Positions 1 through 5,346 of a DNA stretch of 6,222 bases are shown piece by piece. The notes below the pieces were generated by a model. The model made no database searches, had not been told where the DNA came from, and worked only from the letters and a program-made list of their open reading frames with translations. The DNA comes from Thermoflexia bacterium (GTDB lineage Bacteria; Chloroflexota; Anaerolineae; B4-G1; SLSP01), in contig JAUWHU010000296.1 in assembly GCA_030605705.1 (NCBI GenBank), forward strand, positions 1 to 6,222. Reading direction: 5' to 3'. A program made the translations under genes and the position numbers. Within the stretch, counting starts at the first letter, position 1. Every line of letters begins with the position of its first letter.

Positions 1-1859
1 AGGAAGGAGCCGGTGCCCTCCGGCTTCACCACACGATCTAAATTCACCGAGAGGTCGGTGCCGCCGTAGCGAATGTGGTAGCGCCGCCGTTCCTTGTGTA
101 CCTCGATCGCCTGCTGGGGCTGGAAATACTCCTGGTAGAAGCGCAGGCTGCGGGTAGCGGGCGCGTCGAACCGCGAGCGCGAGAGCAGGATGGAGTTTTC
201 GTATTCCCGCTCCTTGGCTTTCGTGGTAAGTGTGAGACGGTAGATGACGTCCAGCACCTTGTTGGTCTTGAGATCCAAAATCTCGTCCTCGCGGTAGCGT
301 AAGACGCTGCCCCAGCGGTCATCGAAGAGGAAATAGGTGTCATATTGGTGGCGGTTAGAACCTCGGATGACAGTCACGTCCCCCGCCGCCAGCAGCTGCG
401 CTTCTAACGCCGCCAAATCGTCCTGCTGGACCTTTACCTGTATCTCGAAGGTTTTATCTTGAGCCACGCCGCCGATGGCGAGAAGTTTGCTCAACACGCT
501 CTCCTCGCGCTTCGTCAGGAAAGCGTCAATTTTCCCTGCCAGCACGTTGGCTTCGGCGCGCAGGCTCTCGACGTCAACTGTCAATAACCGGCGGTCCTGC
601 ATCAGCCAACAGCCGTTGACCATCACGTGCTGCACGTCCTCCGCGTGGGAGGCGTAGACCAGCCGCGAGTAGATACTATCGGGGTCGCGGCGGAAGTGAG
701 GTGCGTGGCGCATGTCATCCATGCTCACGACGATGAGATCGGCGCGTTTGCCGGGTTCTAAGGAGCCGGTGAGCTCGTCTATGTGCATCGCGCGCGCCCC
801 CATGATCGTAGCCATCTCCAGGGTCTGCCGGGCAGGCAGAACAGTGGGGTCCGCCGTATCCATTTTAGCCAGGAAACTCGCCAGGCGCAGCTCCTCGAAC
901 ATATCCAGATCGTTGTTGCTGGCTGGGCCGTCGGTGCCGATGCCGACGTTGATGCCCATTTGGAGCATTTTGTTGATGGGCGCAATGCCACTGGCAAGCT
1001 TCAGGTTGCTGGAGGGGTTGTGCGCTACACCAACGTTGTAATGGGTGAAGGTGTGCATCTCCCCCTCATCTAAGTGAACGCAGTGAGCCGCCGTCGCCTT
1101 TGTCTCAAAGACGCCGAGTTTCTTGAGCCAGGGGACGGGAGGCATCCCGTACTCCTTGCGGTGATCTACGATCTCCTGGGCAGTTTCCGCTACGTGGATG
1201 TGCAGGGGCGCGTCAAATTCCAACGCCAGCGAGACCGCATCCTCCAACAGCTTGGGGGTAACGGTGTAGGGCGCGTGCGGGGCGATGGCGGGAATGATAA
1301 GCGAGTGTCCTTTCCAACGGATAATGAAATCACGGGCGCGGGCCAATGCTTCCTCGTAGCAGCCGGCATCGGGCACGGGGAACTTGAGGACGCTCTGCGC
1401 ACAGACGGCGCGCAGCCCGGCCTGGGCGGCGGCATCGGCCACGGCCTCCTCGAAGTAGTACATGTCCATGAAGGTGGTCGTGCCGGAGCGGATCATCTCC
1501 GCCGCCGCCAGCTGCGTCCCCAGCCAGCAGAAGTGCGAATTCACAAAATCGCGCTCCACGGGCATCATGTAGCCCATCAGCCAGACGTCCAGCCGCAGAT
1601 CATCGGCCAGCCCCCGTAGGAGCGTCATCGGAGCATGTCCGTGGGTGTTGACGAGGCCCGGCATCAACACCGCGTTGCCGGCTTCCACGAGTTCCTGCCC
1701 CTCATAGGCGGCGAGTATCTCATCCCGTGGGCCGACGGCGGTGATGAGGTCCTTGGCGACCACCACAGCGCCGGGGGAGTACAGGGAATAAGCACTGTCC
1801 ATAGTCACTACAAAGTCCGCCGTGATCACAATATCTGCGTTGATTTTTTGTTTGTTCAT
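1..1859 (-). CDS. Amidohydrolase (MTA/SAH deaminase-like) fused to a C-terminal CYTH domain, 3' end outside window
   Basis: The gene enters from the left edge; 619 complete codons are visible. Residues about 8-450 form a full metal-dependent amidohydrolase of the MtaD/SAH-deaminase/chlorohydrolase type, which hydrolytically deaminates adenine-type nucleosides. Visible ligands are H73 and H75 (NTHGHAPM), H195 (APHAPYT), H222 with catalytic E225 (HIHVAET), H259/H262 (AAHCVHL) and D310 (GTDGPASNN). Family members normally end near residue 430-450. Here the frame continues without a stop into a CYTH fold from about residue 470: EIQVK at 472-476 (usual ExExK, second E replaced by Q), DTYF near 506, LRYRED near 520, a Lys-rich LTLTTKAKE strand, KERRRY at 589-594 and LDRV at 607-610. 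CYTH proteins bind triphosphates in a basic tunnel (class IV adenylate cyclase, thiamine triphosphatase, triphosphatases). The ATG at 1859 has AAGGAG eight bases upstream. Exact substrates of both domains are unknown; no signal peptide is seen, so it is probably cytosolic. Confidence 0.9.
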   Translation of the reverse strand, partial: MNKQKINADIVITADFVVTMDSAYSLYSPGAVVVAKDLITAVGPRDEILAAYEGQELVEAGNAVLMPGLVNTHGHAPMTLLRGLADDLRLDVWLMGYMMPVERDFVNSHFCWLGTQLAAAEMIRSGTTTFMDMYYFEEAVADAAAQAGLRAVCAQSVLKFPVPDAGCYEEALARARDFIIRWKGHSLIIPAIAPHAPYTVTPKLLEDAVSLALEFDAPLHIHVAETAQEIVDHRKEYGMPPVPWLKKLGVFETKATAAHCVHLDEGEMHTFTHYNVGVAHNPSSNLKLASGIAPINKMLQMGINVGIGTDGPASNNDLDMFEELRLASFLAKMDTADPTVLPARQTLEMATIMGARAMHIDELTGSLEPGKRADLIVVSMDDMRHAPHFRRDPDSIYSRLVYASHAEDVQHVMVNGCWLMQDRRLLTVDVESLRAEANVLAGKIDAFLTKREESVLSKLLAIGGVAQDKTFEIQVKVQQDDLAALEAQLLAAGDVTVIRGSNRHQYDTYFLFDDRWGSVLRYREDEILDLKTNKVLDVIYRLTLTTKAKEREYENSILLSRSRFDAPATRSLRFYQEYFQPQQAIEVHKERRRYHIRYGGTDLSVNLDRVVKPEGTGSF

Positions 1860-1867
1860 CGGTTGTG

Positions 1868-1873
1868 CTCCTT
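1868..1873 (-). promoter_or_regulatory. Ribosome binding site of the amidohydrolase-CYTH gene
   Basis: On the minus strand AAGGAG ends eight bases before the ATG at 1859, a near-ideal spacing that supports this start. The heptanucleotide repeat begins only five bases farther upstream, so the repeat lies within the probable leader or promoter of this gene. Confidence 0.7.
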
Positions 1874-1878
1874 AAAGA

Positions 1879-1927
1879 GTTAAAAGTTAAAAGTTGAAGG
1901 TTGAAAGTTGGAAGTTGCAGGTTAATC
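1879..1927. repeat. Heptanucleotide tandem repeat, seven units
   Basis: Seven consecutive 7-bp units start with GTT: GTTAAAA twice, then GTTGAAG, GTTGAAA, GTTGGAA, GTTGCAG and a degenerate GTTAATC. The consensus is GTTNNAR. Units vary only at the last four positions while the GTT phase is strictly kept. The array sits directly in front of the amidohydrolase ribosome binding site. It resembles in kind the short heptameric repeats (STRR) known from filamentous cyanobacteria and similar arrays in other large environmental genomes; function is unknown. Confidence 0.8.
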
Positions 1928-1954
1928 AAATGCTTTCCTGAAAAAAGGTCATTC

Positions 1955-2086
1955 TCACCACAGAGACACAGAGGACACGGAGAAGATGGAAAAAATTTGA
2001 TATTTGGTCAAGAGAATTCTACTTCACACGTCAAAAAGTTAATTTCCTCAAGGTCAAGTTTAAAATCTCTGTGTCCTCTGTGGTGA
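1955..2086. repeat. 132-bp segment bounded by inverted CACCACAGAG-type repeats
   Basis: The left arm (1955-1973, TCACCACAGAGACACAGAG) pairs with the right arm (2067-2086), whose reverse complement is TCACCACAGAGGACACAGAG: 19 of 19 bases match with one inserted G. The interior is AT-rich and has no open reading frame of note. It fills most of the gap between the regulator stop and the amidohydrolase start. It may be a nonautonomous dispersed repeat, and the paired arms might also act as a bidirectional RNA hairpin between the two genes. There is no T-tract directly after the arm, so a classical terminator is not claimed. Confidence 0.7.
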
Positions 2087-2109
2087 AATTCTTGGTTTTT
2101 TCAGTAGAC

Positions 2110-2769
2110 TCAATCAAATTCTTTCAAGAATTCCTCAAGGCCGTGACGCACGGCATAGGCGGCAGCCTCGGCGCGGTTGGTCAAATCCAGCTTGGATAGG
2201 ATGCTGCTCACGTAGTTGCGGACCGTGCCCTCCCCCAAGAAAAGGGCGCGCGCGATCTCTTTGTTGGTCCTGCCTTTGGCGACCAGGCCCAAGACACGGA
2301 GCTCCTGTTCGGTAAGATCGTTGAAAGCAGCCGCTTGTTCCTGCCGGGAAGCCAGTCGCACGCGCTCTAAAACCCGCTGCGTCACGACCGGATCCAGCAA
2401 TGCCTCGCCCCGTCCGATGCACTGAATGGCCCGGACGAGTTCATCACCGCCGACCTGTTTGAGCACGTAGCCCGCCGCACCGGCGTTGATGGCCTCGAAA
2501 AGGATCTTGTCCTCGGCGTAGGAAGTCAGAATGATCACATTGGTCTCCGGCATTTCTTCCTTGATCATGGCACAGGCCTGAATGCCGTTCTTGCCGGGAA
2601 GGCGGACATCCAGCACCACGACATCGGGGTGATAGAGTCGCGTTTTCTCCAGGGCCTCCTGCGCCGAACCGGCTTCGCCGACGACAGCGAAATCGGGGTT
2701 GCGACTCAGCAGGGTCCGCAGGCCCAGACGTACCACTTCATGGTCATCTACGATTAAAATTCGTAACAT
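2110..2769 (-). CDS. NarL/LuxR-type two-component response regulator
   Basis: This 219-residue protein has the usual length and layout of the NarL/DevR family. Residues 1-120 are a receiver domain: acidic pair D8/D9 (VDDHE), phospho-acceptor D54 (VVLDVRLPG), switch T82 (ILTSYA) and K104 (GYVLK). After a linker, residues about 150-212 are a LuxR-type helix-turn-helix ([22 protein letters not shown], then [22 protein letters not shown]). It is a cytosolic DNA-binding transcription regulator activated by phosphorylation. Its partner is very probably the HisKA_3 kinase encoded at 3748-5112 on the same strand; the two are separated by a repeat island. The ATG at 2769 begins the receiver domain directly, so the start is secure, although the AGGAG lies only two bases upstream. 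Target genes cannot be read from the sequence. Confidence 0.95.
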   Translation of the reverse strand: MLRILIVDDHEVVRLGLRTLLSRNPDFAVVGEAGSAQEALEKTRLYHPDVVVLDVRLPGKNGIQACAMIKEEMPETNVIILTSYAEDKILFEAINAGAAGYVLKQVGGDELVRAIQCIGRGEALLDPVVTQRVLERVRLASRQEQAAAFNDLTEQELRVLGLVAKGRTNKEIARALFLGEGTVRNYVSSILSKLDLTNRAEAAAYAVRHGLEEFLKEFD

Positions 2770-2796
2770 TTCTCCTCTTTTCTATAACTACCCAAC

Positions 2797-2806
2797 GAGA
2801 ATTCTC
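2797..2806. promoter_or_regulatory. Palindrome GAGAATTCTC in front of the response regulator
   Basis: A perfect 10-bp palindrome lies 28 bp upstream of the regulator start. Nine of its bases (GAGAATTCT) recur at 2012-2020 in the gap upstream of the amidohydrolase gene. It could be an operator, for example for autoregulation, but a palindrome this short can arise by chance and no promoter could be firmly placed around it. Confidence 0.2.
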
Positions 2807-2822
2807 CTCAAACAACAGGGAA

Positions 2823-3184
2823 ATGGAACACGGATTCACACGGACGGACACGGATTTTTTCTGGTTCTTTATTCGTGTTTACGCGTGTCCTGTTTCTCTG
2901 TCCAGGTCAGAGAGCCTTTGCGGTCATTGTCATAAACTTTACGCTCGAATTTGGCTTTAGGACCGAAGTTGAGCAAAAGACCGACCTCAATCGTAGTAGC
3001 TTTATGGGACACGGATTCACACGGACGGACACGGATTTTTTCTGGTTCTTTATTCGTGTTTACGCGTGTCCTGTTTCTCTGTCCAAGTCAGAGAGCCTTT
3101 GCGGTCATTGTCATAGACTTTACGCTCGAATTTGGCTTTGGGGCCAAAGTTGAGCAAAAGACCGACCTCAATCGTAGTGGCTTT
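2823..3184. repeat. 181-bp tandem direct duplication (2823-3003 and 3004-3184)
   Basis: Two adjoining copies at an offset of exactly 181 bp differ at seven positions (about 96 percent identity), with no gaps; all seven are transitions. Each copy holds, from left to right, a CACGGAT-type repeat stretch and the last 44 codons plus stop of the GxxExxY gene (minus strand). The right copy belongs to the intact gene; the left copy is a gene fragment. Because 181 is not a multiple of three and each copy has its own stop, the fragment is not read as part of the intact protein. Confidence 0.95.
2869..3003 (-). pseudogene. C-terminal remnant of a second GxxExxY-family gene
   Basis: This stretch encodes residues 110-153 and the stop of the GxxExxY protein, identical at the amino-acid level to the intact gene at 3050-3511. 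It has no start, no ribosome binding site and no 5' part: upstream it abuts the downstream repeat of the intact gene at the 3003/3004 junction. Six nucleotide differences from the intact copy fall in the coding part and all are third-position synonymous changes. That pattern fits divergence while both were functional genes, followed by loss of the 5' part, better than decay after a local duplication. Confidence 0.8.
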
Positions 3185-3511
3185 GAGATAGTTAAGCAAT
3201 TGTGCCTCGTGCTCTTTCAAAAGTTGACGGACAGCCTTTAATTCAACGATGATGATTCCGTTTACAACGATGTCCGCAAAATACTCGCCCATCTCCTGGC
3301 CATCATAGTACACCGTGATCCGTTTCTGCTGCTCAATTCTTAACCCCATTTTACGCAGTTCCAGCGCTAGCGCGTTCTCGTATACCTTCTCTAAAAAACC
3401 GTAGCCCAACACGCTATACACGTCGAAAAATGCCCCTATGATTTTTCCCGTCAGGTCGGCATGCTTACCAACAAACGCGCACCTTTCCTTTTTCACTGTG
3501 GATACTGGCAT
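3050..3511 (-). CDS. GxxExxY-family protein, predicted PD-(D/E)XK nuclease fold
   Basis: The 153-residue product carries the signature G38-F-L-E41-K-V-Y44 (GYGFLEKVYENAL) that names the GxxExxY family (PDDEXK_3). Further nuclease-fold features are D80 in EYFADIVVNG, E90-L-K92 in IIIVELKAV, and QLLNYLK at 104-110 in the following helix; E41, D80, E90 and K92 are the likely metal-binding and catalytic set. Members are usually about 125-135 residues. The extra length is a short N-terminal extension and a tail (QDTRKHE, 147-153) encoded by CACG-type repeat sequence. The ATG at 3511 has GGAGGG nine bases upstream; this ribosome binding site overlaps the inner edge of the right inverted repeat. The biochemical role of the family is, to my knowledge, unsettled. 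Its gene sits between the kinase and regulator genes and is unlikely to belong to their signalling pathway. Confidence 0.9.
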   Translation of the reverse strand: MPVSTVKKERCAFVGKHADLTGKIIGAFFDVYSVLGYGFLEKVYENALALELRKMGLRIEQQKRITVYYDGQEMGEYFADIVVNGIIIVELKAVRQLLKEHEAQLLNYLKATTIEVGLLLNFGPKAKFERKVYDNDRKGSLTWTEKQDTRKHE

Positions 3512-3520
3512 TTATTTTTT

Positions 3521-3526
3521 CCCTCC
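3521..3526 (-). promoter_or_regulatory. Ribosome binding site of the GxxExxY gene, partly made of repeat sequence
   Basis: GGAGGG on the minus strand lies nine bases before the ATG at 3511. Its 5' half is the GGA of the last ACACGGA unit of the right inverted repeat (3524-3530), so the repeat contributes directly to translation initiation. Confidence 0.6.
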
Positions 3527-3572
3527 GTGTTTTTCCGTGTGAATCCGTGTCCCAGATTTTGACACACTTGTT

Positions 3573-3706
3573 AGAGTTGTTCCTGAATAAACGAAACCAG
3601 AAATTGGACGCGGATTTGATTACACGGATAAAAAACAAAGAAAAATCCGTGCTGATCCGTGATATCCGTGTCCAAAAGCCTCCCGTTTTTATTGAGGAAC
3701 AACTCT
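3573..3706. repeat. 134-bp segment with three nested inverted repeats (MITE-like)
   Basis: The outer arms 3573-3591 and 3688-3706 match at 18 of 19 bases (AGAGTTGTTCCTGAATAAA against the same sequence with C at position 13). Inside lie 3606-3615 with 3664-3673 (GGACGCGGAT/ATCCGTGTCC, one mismatch) and 3623-3629 with 3645-3651 (CACGGAT/ATCCGTG). GTT occurs immediately outside both ends (3570-3572 and 3707-3709), a possible but very short target duplication. The interior shares the CACGGAT motif with the GxxExxY element next to it. There is no coding sequence. It lies in the 236-bp gap between the kinase stop and the GxxExxY start and could fold as one long hairpin in the kinase transcript. Confidence 0.75.
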
Positions 3707-3730
3707 GTTAAGCAAACCCTCTTTTCTAAC

Positions 3731-3758
3731 TCCTCACTCCTCTTTCCTCACTCTCCTG
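3731..3758. repeat. Short heptanucleotide repeat over the 3' end of the kinase gene
   Basis: Units TCCTCAC, TCCTCTT, TCCTCAC and a degenerate TCTCCTG follow in a 7-bp phase. The array covers the kinase stop codon (3748-3750) and its last codons, so the terminal residues of the kinase are repeat-encoded. It has the same period as the array at 1879-1927 but a different sequence. Confidence 0.5.
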
Positions 3759-5112
3759 AGTAAGGAACTGTGAGATGGAACATCACTCCCTCATGGGGCG
3801 CGCTCTCAATTTTTAGTTTACCGTCCAATAAGCGGGTTCGCTCACGGATGTTTCGCAATCCATGGCCTTTTTCCAGGCGCAGGGCTTCCATGCCCACCCC
3901 GTCATCGCAAATCGTCAGATCCAGCACCTCAAGGCCATAGGCCAGATTGACTGTCACCCGTTGGGCGTGGGCATGTTTGGAAGTGTTAGCCAATGCCTCG
4001 CGCACAATCTGGAAGAGATGCCGGCGCCGCTCAATGGTGAGGTTGTACCGGGGCGGCTCCCCGGTGACACGAAAATCGGTCTCCAGCAAAGTATTGACGT
4101 GAAAGTCCCGCAGCAGCCGCCGGATGCCGGGTTCCAGGTCGCTGTCCGGCGTATCGCTGCACAAGTCGAAGATGTAGCGCCGGAGGTCCTGAATGGTCTG
4201 GTTCAAATTACCCATGATGCGGAGCAGTTGGGACTGGGCCTTTTCCGGCTCGTCGTGGATGTAGTATTGGACGCCTTCTAACATCAGCCCGGCGGCGTAG
4301 ATGGCCTGGATGGTGCCATCGTGGAGTTCCCGGCTGATGCGTTCCCGGTCCATGGAAAGGGTCTGGACGCGCTCCACGTTCTCGATCCAGTCCTCGATCT
4401 GCGCCTGTATCGTGGTGAGCGCCCAGGTGAGACCCACCGCCCACAACAGGCCAACCGCAGCCCAGAGCAACACGGGAGAGAAAGGCAGCAGGCCAACGTT
4501 GAGCACCGTCGCCGGGAAAAACGTGGCGGGCGGCACAAGGGCCAGGTTCAAAAGGCCAAAAGCGCCGGCCATCGCCTCAACCGTACGCAGGGAGGAGCGT
4601 ACCCGGGCACGCCGTTCCGGGGCTAAGGTATCGTAACTTTGACGGCGGATGCCGATGCCGGTGAGTAAACCACCGGGGAAAGCCAGCAGGTAACGGGCCA
4701 GCACCTCCACGGTCAGAGCCGTCTGGGCGGGTGCGGAAGGGCTGAGGAGCAACACGGCTCCGTAGGGCAGCAGCCAGGCCAGGTTCAACCCGATCAAGAT
4801 GCGGCGGAGACGCGCTTCCGGGGTCTTTTTGGGGAAAAAGGTCTGGACGCCAAAAGCCAGCAGATAGGCATATCCGCAGGCCAAAACGGCGGTACGCCCA
4901 ATCGGAGGCAGCAACATTTGTCGGGAAGTCAGTGGAGCCAGCAGGTCGTTCCAGGCCACGATAGCTTCGCACAGGGCAAAAACGCCCAACCAGGTGAGAT
5001 GTCGGGCCAGCAAGATACGACGGCCCCTGTATTGCAGGGACGCGACGGTCAGGCTTAGCACAAAGAAAGTAAGCCCGTGAAGAAACAAGCCCAGGACAGT
5101 CCAGGTTGTCAT
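3748..5112 (-). CDS. Membrane sensor histidine kinase, HisKA_3 class
   Basis: The 454-residue protein begins with about 230 largely hydrophobic residues that give six or seven membrane segments (near 5-27, 40-56, 72-92, 105-123, 137-155, 181-198 and 203-231) with no recognised extracellular sensor domain. A short coiled linker (about 235-255) leads to the HisKA_3 dimerisation motif MDRERISRELHDGTIQA with phospho-acceptor H264. The ATPase domain follows: N box at 368-382 with N376 (REALANTSKHAHA), G1 box DDGVGM at 403-408, and G2 box GHGLRNIRERT from 416. It autophosphorylates H264 and should pass phosphate to D54 of the NarL-type regulator encoded downstream. The signal sensed is not evident. 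The ATG at 5112 gives an in-frame membrane start, but GGAGGG ends only two bases before it; a four-codon leader frame (ATG at 5123) ends in a TGA overlapping this ATG. Confidence 0.93.
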   Translation of the reverse strand: MTTWTVLGLFLHGLTFFVLSLTVASLQYRGRRILLARHLTWLGVFALCEAIVAWNDLLAPLTSRQMLLPPIGRTAVLACGYAYLLAFGVQTFFPKKTPEARLRRILIGLNLAWLLPYGAVLLLSPSAPAQTALTVEVLARYLLAFPGGLLTGIGIRRQSYDTLAPERRARVRSSLRTVEAMAGAFGLLNLALVPPATFFPATVLNVGLLPFSPVLLWAAVGLLWAVGLTWALTTIQAQIEDWIENVERVQTLSMDRERISRELHDGTIQAIYAAGLMLEGVQYYIHDEPEKAQSQLLRIMGNLNQTIQDLRRYIFDLCSDTPDSDLEPGIRRLLRDFHVNTLLETDFRVTGEPPRYNLTIERRRHLFQIVREALANTSKHAHAQRVTVNLAYGLEVLDLTICDDGVGMEALRLEKGHGLRNIRERTRLLDGKLKIESAPHEGVMFHLTVPYSGE

Positions 5113-5130
5113 TGCCCTCCCATTTTTTAG

Positions 5131-5158
5131 AGTATACCACAGCCGGGCAAGTGTTCAA
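5131..5158 (-). promoter_or_regulatory. Putative sigma-70-type promoter of the kinase gene
   Basis: On the minus strand TTGAAC (5153-5158) is followed after 16 bases by TATACT (5131-5136), preceded by TGG giving an extended -10. Transcription would start near 5124, leaving a leader of only about 12 bases before the kinase ATG. This rests on motif match only. Confidence 0.5.
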
Positions 5159-5195
5159 CTGCACATGTCAGACAAGAAGAGCGGTCAGCCTCCAC

Positions 5196-5224
5196 TTGCA
5201 CACCTGGCTGAAATAGGGTATCAT
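5196..5224 (+). promoter_or_regulatory. Weak putative promoter of the transporter gene
   Basis: TTGCAC (5196-5201), a 17-base spacer and TATCAT (5219-5224) lie about 120 bp upstream of the transporter start. The -10 matches five of six consensus bases but the -35 only three, so this is tentative. If real, it is divergent from the kinase promoter, with the two -35 boxes about 37 bp apart. Confidence 0.3.
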
Positions 5225-5334
5225 TACCGTTATCATTCAAGCCGGACTCAGACAGATTCGCGTTGGGACGCCGTTGCCGTATTCTCACGTCAAGCCGCGT
5301 TTCCGAGAGTACCGGACCTCAGATTCAATCCTTG

Positions 5335-5341
5335 AAGGAGG
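5335..5341 (+). promoter_or_regulatory. Ribosome binding site that fixes a GTG start
   Basis: AAGGAGG ends five bases before GTG at 5347. No ATG at a suitable distance competes: the next in-frame ATG (codon 18) lies after conserved residues begin, so GTG is the likely start of the transporter. Confidence 0.8.
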
Positions 5342-5346
5342 AACCC

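Larger units (their letters stand above)
3006..3553. mobile_element. Candidate small element: GxxExxY gene enclosed by inverted CACGGAT repeats
   Basis: The left end (3006-3035) and the right end (3524-3553, inverted) share 27 of 30 positions: the outer 20 bases GGGACACGGATTCACACGGA are identical, then three mismatches, then ACACGGA is shared. The only gene between them is the GxxExxY gene, which nearly fills the 548 bp. A matching left end also precedes the remnant gene copy (2825-2854). No convincing target-site duplication is visible at the ends. The structure resembles a minimal inverted-repeat element, but no recognisable transposase is present, so mobility is an inference. Confidence 0.5.

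Noticed and set aside
1074..1619. Open frame of 181 codons on the plus strand
   Set aside because: It lies opposite the amidohydrolase coding region, which has all family motifs in one continuous frame; the plus-strand translation has no recognisable motif and no ribosome binding site.
2040..2109. Rho-independent terminator after the regulator gene
   Set aside because: The inverted repeat could pair, but the arms are 94 bases apart and no T-tract follows on the minus strand, so a classical terminator cannot be supported.
2699..3241. Several plus-strand open frames of 78-96 codons over the tandem duplication
   Set aside because: They are repeat-derived complements of the GxxExxY gene end and its duplicate; the products are near copies of each other only because the DNA is duplicated.
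1955..3706. CRISPR array suggested by recurring CACGGAT and CACAGAG words
   Set aside because: Repeat units are irregular in length and spacing, change orientation, and have no equal-sized unique spacers; no cas genes are present.
3862..4281. Open frame of 139 codons on the plus strand
   Set aside because: It is the complement of the kinase ATPase and HisKA_3 region and has no independent support.
4577..5164. Open frame of 195 codons on the minus strand overlapping the kinase N terminus
   Set aside because: It is an out-of-phase reading of the kinase gene; the kinase frame shows clear membrane segments and continues into HisKA_3 and ATPase motifs, while this one shows none.
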